A stretch of 64,000 nucleotides of DNA from Rhipidocladum racemiflorum (lineage: Eukaryota; Streptophyta; Magnoliopsida; Poales; Poaceae), in assembly GCA_036346355.1 (NCBI GenBank), contig CM070585.1:6773001-6837000 (forward strand), in the 5' to 3' direction. A program made the position numbers and the translations under genes. This document shows positions 1-10,524 of this stretch, in pieces; position 1 is the first letter of the stretch; every line of letters begins with the position of its first letter. The notes beneath the pieces are model-generated. The model was not told the DNA's origin and searched no databases. It saw only the letters and a list, made by a program, of their open reading frames with translations.

Positions 1-28
1 TCTCTCTCTCTCTCTCTCTCTCTCTCTC
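1..28. repeat. (TC)n microsatellite
   Basis: The window opens inside an uninterrupted TC dinucleotide run of 28 bases, followed by a C-rich stretch ending near base 180. This looks like a pyrimidine-rich leader, but no gene can be anchored to it. Confidence 0.95.
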
Positions 29-1578
29 GCCGCCACTCCGCCTCCAACCCCTGACATCGAAGACCCCGCGTGCGCCGCTATTCTCCTCGCCTCCAACGAC
101 CCCGTCGTCCTCCTCGCCTGCACCCCCCACGGCGGCTCTCCTTGCTGTCTCTCCCTCGGTGAGTGCCCTCCCCCCTCACCGTCTCCACCCTCGCTGTCTC
201 CTCCTCGGCTTGTGTGTTTGTGAAATGAGACTTATTGATTGATTTTGTGCCATACATTATTCTCTTTGTCAAAATAAAAATGTTAGAATGTGGATGCTGA
301 TTATGTGGATGTTTACTTAGCACCACTATCATCGGTTCATGTGGATGTTGTTCATCAGTTATGAGAATTGTTTAGAGAAGCGCTGCTGAAATTACTTGTA
401 AAAGGATGTTAATCGTAGCAAAAAAAAAAAATAGACACAACTTACTTTATATTTACTATTGCATTAGACACAATTTACTTTATTATAGCGAAACAAGGAA
501 CACCGAAAAAATTATATGAGATGAGTTGCTGATACTATCAGTGCCGATAACCCCTTCATTATCCCCAGCTTACATAAGGTCATGGGTATCGTCGCGACCA
601 CCGCCAAATCCCAAGCAATCAGCCCATAATCATCATCAACCAACGAACTATAGCATAAAATTAATTACTCACAACATTAGTAGCTCGAATCCATAACCAC
701 ATGGATTAATCAGCTGCTTGGTTTAGTAAAGATTCGTAAGCGGTGCAATTTAAACGATCAGTACCAGTTGGTGCCTTCAACCTATACTGATCATCACCTC
801 ATCAGCCACCAACCGGTACTGATAGTCCTATCAGTACGGACTACTGATGTCCAATGTATTGGGCATCAGTTCCGGAAGGATTGTACCGGTTTAAAAACCG
901 ATATTGATGATAGTTGTGAATCGGTACTGATGACTAGATCTGTAGTAGCTTTGGACCGGAGGGCGTCAGGATCGTAGCACTGGAAGACGCGAATCCTGTG
1001 GAGAATGAAGCTAGGCGCTACGAGACAGACAGGAGGAGAGGATAGTACACATGATAGTACATCCATCGACCGATGGATCGGTGCACCGTGCACACCAATT
1101 TAAAGTGTACTGTATACTCACTGGCCATACATTAGGTGGAGTCGAGTACGTGGTAGTGCATATATAGGACGGCAACAGGGCAGGCGAGTCGATCGATGAT
1201 CGTGTACCACATTGGTTGACGGCGTCCATTACGCGATCCGAGACGTGACAGATGGCATATCTGCATATGTGTGGCTTCGCGCGACAGAAGCGACGAACTA
1301 GGTACTAGGATCCTGTGTAAACTCGGCTGCTTTCCCGGCGGTATCGTATCGGGTATATTCGCATCACCCACAAAAAAAATTGCATGCCTGTGCCGGAGCC
1401 ACTCTCACCTCCAGCGAACCGCAGGGCGACACCGATGGAGAATAGGCAGCCCAGCCGGGCCTTGACTGCTAGTTCACCTGTTTCTTTGAAGTATATGTAT
1501 AGAGGATGCACGTTCGCTGTACATCGCAGAGTGTGCCAGGATACGCATATATATATATATATATATATATATACACCA
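29..1578. other. No gene seen; simple repeats and short inverted motifs
   Basis: No supported exon was found. Positions 760-960 carry several copies of a GGTACTGAT-type motif in both orientations, suggesting the eroded end of a DNA transposon, but no terminal repeats could be paired. An (AT)n run lies at about 1547-1572, directly before the Helitron. The short reading frames here overlap on both strands and show no recognised domain. Confidence 0.6.
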
Positions 1579-2598
1579 TCTATTATGGAGGGAGGGATTG
1601 GCGTCCAACCGGATGGCCACGTGGTGGCTATCATTTTTGCAAAATCCCCTTTTCGTTCTTACAAATTACGAATAGGTCCCTGTGCGATTTTATGTGAGAG
1701 TAAATTTTTTTTCCCAGTTCGCGTTTAGGTCCCTGATTTGCCGTTTTACAGGGAGAACCTTCCGTTAAATACGAATCGCGAACGAGCCCTTTTCTAATTT
1801 TTCAAAATAGCGAACAGGTCCAAAATTATAGCAGATAGGTCCCCACGGTTTACGTTCGGGTCCTTTCTCTGTTTGGCCCGAAAAAAATATTTTCGTGATC
1901 CATTTTTCCTCTAGAGCATGCGAAAAATATTTTCGTTAGCCGTTTTTTCAGAAAAAAAAATGGAAAACCGTTTTTTTCTCCGTTTTGCCCGGATAAAATG
2001 TTTTCGTTATCTGTTTTTTCTTCGGAGCATGGGAAAAATGTTTGTGTTGGCTGTTTTCCCCCCAAAAAATGAAAGACCGTTTTCTTTCTCCGTTTTACCC
2101 GGAAAAAATGTTTTCGTGATCCGTTTTTTCTCCGGAGCGTGGGAAAAATGTTTTCGTTGGCCTTTTCCCAAAAAAAATTGGGAATCCGTTTTCCGTTCGT
2201 CGTTTCTCCGTGTTTCCTTATTTTTCCAGGGAAAATTGTTTTCGTAGCCCGTTTTTCCTCGCTTTTCCCGACAAAGCTGTTTTCGTTGGTTGTTTTCCCA
2301 AAAAAAAAATGGAAATTCGTTTTTCGTCCGTCGTTTCTCCGTTTTTTCTCGCTTTTCCAGTGAAAAAACAAGGGAAATAATTTTTTTTGCAGCTCGATCT
2401 CTTATATTACCCAGTGAACGCATGAGATATTAAACTCGGTATCTATAATTCCTTTGGGAACCCGAAATCTAATATTGTCCAGAGCGATCTCTAATATTTT
2501 TCAAAACGTGTATTATCTTGGATATTCCTGCCTTTTTCCAGAAATAAAAACTTGAATCAAATTTCGCACGGCGCGGCGAAGCGCGCAGATCTTCCTAG
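1579..2598 (+). mobile_element. Non-autonomous Helitron
   Basis: The element starts with TCTATTATGGAGGG at 1579 and ends with CTAG at 2595-2598. A GC-rich hairpin, GCGCGGCGAAGCGCGC, sits about 10 bases before the CTAG end, which is the usual Helitron 3' signature. The flanking bases are A (1578) and T (2599), as expected for insertion into an AT dinucleotide without target duplication. No helicase or RPA reading frame is present, so it is non-autonomous. Most of the interior is a degenerate minisatellite. The 3' end is the firmest part of the call; the 5' end rests on the TC start and the AT target. Confidence 0.7.
1860..2385. repeat. Degenerate ~110-bp minisatellite inside the Helitron
   Basis: Units containing CCCGGAAAAAATGTTTTCGT followed by a GTTTTTTCT block recur near 1877, 1988 and 2098, a spacing of about 110 bases, with more diverged copies to about 2385. 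Low complexity (runs of A, T and TTTTCG) keeps reading frames open on both strands and gives a 173-codon minus-strand frame rich in K, F and E. That frame follows from the repeat and is not a protein call. Confidence 0.8.
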
Positions 2599-2726
2599 TA
2601 GTATTAATTTACAATGGATGGTAGCGTCTCAAAGATGACTAGAAAATGATACAAAACTCGGTCGGAGTCGATACTGTAGCCTCTTCACGCCACCGCTTCT
2701 GTCTGCAGCTGCGCATCGTCCGTAAG

Positions 2727-3086
2727 TAGGGGTGGTAATGGGCTGAAGTCTATCACAAGTTTGATCTAAGTCTAAATTTTTATTTATTTTTATCTAGTTT
2801 AGTCTAAATCTAAAACCAATAAGTCTAGGTTCAATCCAGGCACAAATAAAGGCTTGAACCTTGATCCAAGCCATTTACATATAAAATATTAATATAGATG
2901 TGACCAAAATTAACACACAATACATGACATACAACGATTTAGTAGAAAAAACGTAAGGCATGCTCCAATCTGGTCTAGATCTAATCCAAATAGCTATAAA
3001 TCCAAAATGAATCCAATCCATTTGCAATTTTGGACCGATCTAATTTAAAAACCTAGACCGATCCAAACCCAATATTGTCACCCCTG
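2727..3086. mobile_element. hAT-type MITE, 360 bp
   Basis: The left end reads TAGGGGTGGTAATGGGC and the right end is the inverse of CAGGGGTGACAATATTGGG. The flanks TCCGTAAG (2719-2726) and TCTGTACG (3087-3094) match at 6 of 8 bases and are read as an aged 8-bp target duplication typical of hAT elements. The interior is AT-rich and non-coding. Confidence 0.7.
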
Positions 3087-3937
3087 TCTGTACGGCTCGA
3101 TGGATCCCAAGGATTCGCATATGGATTGGATGGTCGACACCCCTGCACGTGAGAGACCGGAGCGACGTGCATGGGCCGGCGCATCGCGCATGTGATGGAT
3201 GACAGAAGCGACGAGAATAATCCGGCCGTGCACGGGGGATGGAGCGCTGCTGATCGGAGGGTCTCGGCCGAGAGCCTCCGCGCGCATAGGCCGAGGGACA
3301 TCCGGACATGCATGTGCATCGACAGTTCAACACCACGGATTCTGCAGCATGCATGGCCGGCCAGGCCCTGTACACTACGTGTGAGGCTGTGACGGCTCAG
3401 TGACTCTGACCTACTGCTATCCAATAGTAATAATTCATCAAATAATGTAGCAACGCGTCTTTATCTTTATCAATTGAATACTTCTTTACAGTAACTCACG
3501 TTAATCATAGAAGAAAAATGGCAAAAATTCTCACATTAATCTCAGAAAATAAAAATTGCAAGAAATTCTCGCGTTAATCCTGAAAAAAAAAGAAAGCATC
3601 TCAATCATCCAATTTTTAACCAACGTCATGGATTATGTCAACCTTCGCTGTCAAACGGGGGAGATAAAAGAGCTTGATTGGAACTTGCCTATAGCTTCAT
3701 GCCGAGCCAAAAAACCAAGCCGAGACCAATCCAATAACGATTTCAGTCTGTCTACATGGAGTGCCAAGATAGCTAGGGACGTACTCCTTGTAAAACAAGG
3801 GGGGGCGTACGTGTTCATAGTTAACAGCATGATTGCCGGCCGTTGTCATCTAGTGATTAGAGATAAGCAAAGGAGGCTAGCTACACAGGCCGTATCAAAA
3901 GAACCAGAAAGGGTCCACACCATGCCACCACCCGCGT
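3087..3937. other. Upstream region of the CslE gene
   Basis: There is no supported gene. This segment lies between the MITE and the TATA box and should contain the distal promoter. A GC-richer island (3100-3400) gives overlapping short frames on both strands that look like chance frames. A long frame entering from 3556 runs into the CslE first exon, but this stretch is AT-rich and unlike CslE coding sequence. Confidence 0.5.
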
Positions 3938-3945
3938 TATATATG
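3938..3945 (+). promoter_or_regulatory. TATA box of the CslE gene
   Basis: TTATATAT occurs 91 bases before the chosen CslE start codon, followed by a C/T-rich initiation region (CTCTGCTCTCC). The spacing suits a plant core promoter with a short GA-repeat leader. Confidence 0.65.
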
Positions 3946-3983
3946 CGAGTGCGCTCTGCTCTCCTATCCAAGCAACTCGTCCC

Positions 3984-4035
<52 letters not shown>
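3984..4035 (+). repeat. (GA)n microsatellite in the CslE 5' leader
   Basis: About 50 bases of GA repeat, broken by one GAGGAG interruption, end immediately at the ATG. GA/CT repeats are common in plant 5' leaders and bind GAGA-type BBR/BPC factors. A role here is inferred, not shown. Confidence 0.85.
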
Positions 4036-4038
<3 letters not shown>

Positions 4039-7000
4039 GATCAGAGGCTGTTTGCTACGGAGAAGTTCGGAGGGAGAGCGCTGTACAGGTTCTACGCCTT
4101 CACGATGGCCGTGGGGATATGCCTGGTGCTGTACTACAGGGCGACGCGCGTGCCGGCCTCCGGCGAGGGGAGGGTGGCGTGGCTGGGGATGCTCGCGGCG
4201 GAGCTATGGTACAGCTTCTATTGGGTCATCACGCAGTCCGTGCGCTGGTGCCCCGTCCGCCGCCGCGCCTTCAAGGACAGGCTCGCCGCCAGGTTTGTCC
4301 ATATGATAACCAGTGCACGGCTGCAAAAGTTACAGGATTATTTTATTATTTACGTACTAGATTTGCAACACTATAGACTATAGTGATGCATCCAAAAGGC
4401 AGATACAACCACAAACAAACAGGTTGCCTTGTTGATTTACGAGTGCTTTTCTCCGATCACCGACGTCCTGAGAAATCAGGTACTTTGAAGTCCAAGTGAT
4501 AGGTCGGATGTATAGTCAACTCATCATCCACGTACTAACGATGGACTACAGGTAGGAGCATTTCGCATGACGTAGTACCGCCAGTGAAAGTTCCACTCAA
4601 ACTTTCACGGCCATGCATGTCTGTAACCGGCGGCCAGATAGCTTAGGATTAATTGCATATGAAGCTGTTCACTTTGCTAGCAGAAACCCTGCAGCCAGCG
4701 ACCCATTCACCATTTGTAATGCTAAATTACTAATGACCAAGCCGGATTAATGGTTGTCTTCATGGTCATGGCACTGTGAGCGCTGTTGCCCCAGCCCGGG
4801 CCCTACGGTACTCCTACCGGGCTTTGTTTTGTTGGCCTCATGCAACACGCGCGCCGACGCTCACCTAAACTTATCAAGTTAAATACGCCGTGTGAGCGAA
4901 GTCCAGTAGTCCATTTAAAAAATAAAAAAAATAAATCGAGAGAAGCCGTGGTCTCTCTCTGGCTATCCGGCTTAGCGAAGAGCTTGAATGCAGCAAAAAG
5001 GTGATTTTTTTTTACTGTTATAGCCTCCCCCTCCCTCAATCCCCACATACGTTTTCTTTTCCCAAATCTGGCCCCCATAAGTGAAAAATTGCAAAAATGA
5101 TTCTCCTGCCTGAGCGCAGAAGAACCGATAGGCGCCATGTATCACCTACCGCGATCTAGTAGTGTGGAAAGTCCTACTGCGCCTGGGGAGCGTGGAAACT
5201 AGCCGGGCCTACGCTTTAGTGCACGGGAAGCGCAGCAGGCACGGGCAGGTGTCGGGGTGCGCGCGTGCAAGTGTGACACGCACGAAAGGACGCTTTCCGC
5301 ACTCCCTAGGTGTGGTAGGACTTCCGCGCTACCAGACCTCGGCAGGTGACACGTGTAACCTATCGAGTCTTCCATACTCAGATAGGGGGGGGCTATTTTC
5401 GCAATTTTGCATGTATGAAGGCCAGATTTGAAAAAGAATTGTCTATAGAACTATTTCGGTGAACAGTTCCAAAAAGGTTTCTATTCTCTGAAACTATATT
5501 CAAAAGCAAATGGCCTGACTGTTTGGAATATTGATCGTCTAAAAAGATAGAAGAGGGTACTAATAATTAAGGCCAAAGGGCATAAATTCCAAACGATCGG
5601 AGATTGCTAACTTACAACTTAATTTAACTAGGCCAAAGCATTTTTGGGGTTTTTTAAGAGAATATTTACCATTTTTTGAGAAGTATCAAAGTTACAATCT
5701 CTATTCATTAAATTTTTGGTAACTCCAGAGAGGTGCTTCTATACTTTTCTTTTTTAAAATTGCACAAACATTAAAACATGAATGAAGGGTAGATAATGAG
5801 CTTCAAGATCTATGCAACTTGCATCGAGAGAAAAAACATAGAAGCACATGTGCTCCAATGTAAATCTCAGTGATGGTAAAATGTATATTCTTTTAAATAT
5901 GTTCTGTTGTTTTTGAACACATGCCAACATTCAGACATCTATTTTACCGCACTAAGCCTTAACATAGTTGCCATGTCATTTGGACAAGGTACGGAGAAAA
6001 GCTGCCTAGTGTGGACATCTTTGTATGCACTGCAGACCCACACTCAGAGCCACCAAGTCTTGTCATCTCCACAATACTATCAGTCATGGCATACAATTTC
6101 CCAGCTGAAAAAATAAGTGTGTACCTTTCTGACGACGGAGGCTCAGAGCTCACTTTCTATGCTCTATGGGAGGCCTCCGTGTTTGCAAAGCATTGGCTAC
6201 CATTCTGCAAGAGATATAACATTGAACCAAGGTCACCAGCTGCCTACTTCAGAGAGCCAAATGGGCATAATGATTTGTGCACCCGAAAAGAATGGTCATT
6301 TATCAAGGCATGTATATAACATCCTTCTTTGAAACATTTGTAGTCAAATGCATATTAAGTAGGGCATGAATTGGCACTCACAGGTGACTATATTAGATAG
6401 CAATATAGCAGATAAGGGCATGCAGCCTATCCATTGGAGGATAGACCATAGTGCTCAACATTTGGCATGGGAAATGACAATTCCTTATGCAGGACATGTA
6501 CGACGAAATGACAGAGCGAATCGATACATCTGTCATGTCAGGCAAAATCCCTGAAGAAATCAAAGTAAACCATAAAGGATTTTATGAGTGGAATTCGGAA
6601 ATCACCTCAAAAAATCACCAGTCAATTGTTCAGGTAGCTTCCCTGTCCTCAAAACTAGAGTAAAAGGTTTTCATGGGTAAATAACTTGCATAGTATTTCA
6701 GACTTCGAGTTTTAAAAGCTGTTTTTTTTTTTTTTTTTTTTTGCTAGATTCTGATAGATGGCAAAGACCAAAATGCAGTTGATAATGAAGGGAATGTGCT
6801 ACCAACGCTGGTGTACATGGCGCGCGAGAAGAGGCCTCAATACCACCATAACTTCAAAGCCGGGGCAATGAATGCTCTGGTGCACTCACTAGCCTTGCTC
6901 ATCATCTTAAAACTAAGTTGATAAATTCGTAGACTCCCTACTTTCCTTTAGTAAATAGCCATGTTCTTCTACTGATTCTTAGCAACAAATTAGTTGTACC

Positions 7001-8942
7001 ATATTCTGATTTCATAATTACAAAGTTTTTAGTAAATAGTATTGTTGTACAAGAGTAACCAAAAGGTTGTGATGTGTTTTCTTTTCCATTGAGAAAATCA
7101 TAGCATTAAGTTGACACCCTATTAGTGCATTTTGGATTGTTGGATCACCAGTTTATTATAGAATTTCCTCGAGTATTTAAAAGTTTAGGAAATGTTAGGA
7201 TCTCCACTTCTCCAGCCTTTTGTGAAATAAATGCAAAGAATCTACGCTTAAAATCTGTTGGTTTTACCTATACGCAATAACTTATTCACAACTGGTAGAT
7301 ACTTATGCCAGGTATGGTAAGAGTCCTACAATTCTCATTAACATCATACCAATTAAATAAAAAGTATATTCCGTGATAGATTAAAAAGCTTTGGTCATAG
7401 TAAGTGTTTCTAAACTATGTCAATTATTCTATTTGGATGCAGATAAGGGTATCATCAGTGATAAGCAATAACCCTATCATCATGAATGTGGACTGTGATA
7501 TGTATTCAAACAGTAGTGATTCAATCAGAGATGCACTGTGCTTCTTTCTTGATGAGGAAATGGGTCACAAGATTGGATTTGTGCAGTACCCTCAGAACTA
7601 TAACAATATGACCAAAAATAATATATATGGCAACTCCCTCCAAGTCATCAATCAGGTTTGTGCAGTATCAAAGTGTAACTTCAATATCGTTATCATGTTT
7701 GCTATAATATGTGCAAGCCAACACTAACATAGCTACTCGATCTAAAGGTGGAGATGAGTGGTTTGGACAGTGCGGGTGGCTCTCTGTACATTGGCACTGG
7801 ATGTTTCCACAGAAGGGAGATCCTTTGTGGCAGGAGGTTCACCAAAGGCTACAAAGAAGACTGGAACAGAGGAATTAAGGAAAAAACACAAGAGAGCATA
7901 GGTGAGATTGAAGAGAAAGCAAAGTCTTTAGCAACCTGCACTTATGAACATGACACACAGTGGGGAAATGAGATTGGGTTAAAATATGGTTGCGCAGTAG
8001 AGGATGTCTTCACCGGATTGGCAATACATTGCAGAGGATGGGAGTCGGTCTACATCAATCCTCCAAGACCAGCGTTTATGGGTGTAGGTCCAACAACACT
8101 TGCTCAGACACTTCTGCAACACAAGAGATGGAGCGAGGGTAATTTCTCAATTTCTGTTTCAAAGTACTGCCCCTTCCTGTTTGGACGTGGAAAAATTAAG
8201 TTACAACTACAAATGGGCTACTCAGTTTATGGTTTATGGGCACCCAATTCACTCCCTACACTCTATTATGTTATCATCCCTTCAATAGGCCTCCTCAAAG
8301 GCACCCCCCTATTCCCAGAGGTAATGTTTCATAATAAGCCTATTTAGTTTCATATTCTTTGTATTAAAACTAATAGGATGCTCACGTGTCATTTAGATTA
8401 CATGTCCATGGGTCACACCCTTCATATATGTCTCATGTATGAAGAACATCTATGGCCTATATGAGGCATTATCGTCTGGAGACACATTGAAAGGATGGTG
8501 GAATGGACAAAGGATGTGGATGGTTAAAAGAATAACCTCATATCTCTATGGCGTCGTTGACACTGTCCGGAAGTTGTTAGGACTGTCAAAGATGGCATTT
8601 GCGGTTACATCAAAGGTAAATGATGAAGATGAATCAAAGAGGTATGAGCAAGAAATCATGGAATTTGGGTCGTCATCTCCAGAATATGTTATCATTGCAA
8701 CTATCGCATTACTCAACCTCATGTGCCTAGTGGAATGGCTAAGTCAAATCATATCAAGTGACTGGAATATGCTCTTGAATGTATATTTCCTCCAGCTCAT
8801 TCTGTGTGGGATGCTAGTGATCACCAGTATCCCGTTCTATGAAGCAATGTTCCTGAGGAAGGACAACGGGAGAATACCATTCTCAGTAACATTAGCTTCC
8901 ATTGGCTTTGCGATGTTGGCCTTCCTCATACCAATAGTTTGA
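4036..8942 (+). CDS. CslE6-like: Cellulose synthase-like protein E (CslE6-like)
   Basis: This is a Golgi or plasma-membrane family-2 glycosyltransferase that makes a beta-linked cell-wall glycan; the product of the CslE clade is not settled. Seven exons join in frame to 726 residues, a normal length: 4036-4292, 5989-6307, 6493-6633, 6748-6879, 7443-7655, 7748-8320, 8397-8942. Two N-terminal membrane segments lie in exon 1. The catalytic set is complete: YLSDDGG (D near 134), VDCD (300-302), VEDV (near 440) and QHKRW (478-482). Several membrane helices follow in exon 7, ending FLIPIV. The start was chosen because MDQRLFATEKFGGRALYR matches the family N-terminus and sits just after the GA leader. 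The second intron uses a GC donor. The sequence resembles rice CslE6 throughout. No stop or frameshift was seen. Confidence 0.95.
5728..5847. mobile_element. Small MITE, family copy 1 (CslE intron 1)
   Basis: The left end GAGAGGTGCTTCTATAC and right end CATAGAAGCAC are inverted relative to each other, and an internal TTGCACAAACATTAAA block resembles the copies at 23.5 kb and 39.5 kb. The right end is degraded. It lies in the first intron of the CslE gene, about 140 bases before exon 2. Confidence 0.6.
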
Positions 8943-10524
8943 GGCCCTAAAAGAGGCATTGTTGTCTAATTCTGTACTAAATATTTATAATTGTTCTCTT
9001 GAAATAAATTTCATCTGATAAATTTAGTATATTTTTTATGTGTAATAATCTACTTTTTGAGATGGTTACACAGTAACTCAAGAAAGCACACATTGTCATT
9101 CTTGTGTAATAGCAATGCTTTGGCACCTTTATTATGTGCTGACGGTGTTGCTTCGTCTCATTTTACCAAGTTAGTTGCAAACACCACCACACACACACAC
9201 ACAAAGGATCAAAATCGGTTGCAAGAGAAAACGAAATGCCAAACAGGGCAGAAGTCCCAGCTTCTGCTTGCAAGCCACAAGCTCCCAACCAGCAATTGCA
9301 TTTTGCACCCAGGCAGTTCCACACAACTTGGCCTAGCCATAACTGTTTGCCTTATTGGGCTTTGTGTGAACGAGTTCAGGTGATATTGGATCGAGATTGA
9401 AATGCCTCTAGTGGATGAAGTTTCATGCTATTCACTAATTGACATGATATATTCACCAGAAGATGTCAGATCCTTAAAGAAAAACCTTGTTAACTATAGG
9501 TTGAAAAACGGAGAGGCAATAAAGAAGGAATTTGAGGTGCAGACAAGAACAGCAGTCATGTACCGCTCAGCTCACATAAGAGCCTATTGGAGGATATGCA
9601 GCTTATAGTATCAAGAAGTAACATATACAATTATATGCAAACAGCATCTGGCAGTTCTTCAAATGTCTTACAGCATCTCTTGCATCACTTTATAGAAAAT
9701 TTACTACCTGGCTAGATGGTACATCGGATTATTAGTTCCCTGAAATCTCCATTCACTTGAAAGATGACCAGAAGGCTAGAACAATTATCTAGTCAATATT
9801 CACTGGTTGCAATTGTATGCATCAGGATTTCACCAAAATACATAGAACTTCAATACTGGTACTAAACCATGTTTTTTCACAGAAGGGACAGTGACCCTTG
9901 TTGGGTAATGCCTAATATGTAACTCTTGCATTTCCTTAAAAAGTGCATTTGCATACTACTAAATTTCTATGTCAGGTTACATTTGGATGTGAATATCCAG
10001 TTAACATTTGCAATATCTATCATTTGCAAACTACTAAATTTATATGTCAGGGTAATGCCTAATAATTCTGTTTTCACCACAAACTACTACCATTTGCAAT
10101 ATCGGACAACTGCAACCAAGCCGAGGTATTTCACTAGGGCATGACTAAGTAAGAATAGACATGCTCAGGTGCTAGTCATTCCAGCAGGCATAATTCCATG
10201 TACTTCTAGCTCGCAACATATATTATTGTGGTACACATCATCAAAATGACGAGTCTGCCTGTAAGGACGATCTTAGCTTTCTTGTCTATGCTACAATTTA
10301 CTGCATGCAGTAAGAAGCAATATGAATCATGGAATGTAGAAGACCACTTTTCTCTTTTTTTTTCTTTGAAGCCACAGCACCATGCTCCTCTAAAAAGACT
10401 GTATGAGGAAAGAGAAATTTTGAATCATGTCTAAGATAAACAGCTTGGAGGAGTAATCAGTGCATGTTAATGTTAAGAAAATAAATGTGGTTTTGGTTCT
10501 ATTTAATCTCACCTAGTTGTTGGA
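8943..10524. other. Convergent intergenic region
   Basis: This 1.6-kb stretch separates the 3' ends of the CslE gene and the methyltransferase gene. An AATAAA signal for CslE lies near 9003. A 69-codon frame at 9402-9608 (+) has an ordinary amino-acid make-up but no recognised domain. A locally duplicated segment of about 30 bases (TTTGCA..ACTACTAAATTT..ATGTCAGG) appears near 9947 and 10021. No other gene is supported. Confidence 0.6.

Noticed and set aside
1850..2371. 173-codon minus-strand reading frame
   Set aside because: It is produced by the A/T-rich 110-bp minisatellite, and overlapping open frames exist on the other strand; the translation is repetitive K/F/E-rich sequence.
3556..4035. 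N-terminal extension of the CslE reading frame by 160 codons
   Set aside because: It covers the TATA box and GA repeat, is unlike CslE proteins, and the family N-terminus begins at 4036.
9402..9608. 69-codon frame with ordinary composition
   Set aside because: No family was recognised and no promoter or splice context seen; it is noted in the intergenic entry but not called as a gene.
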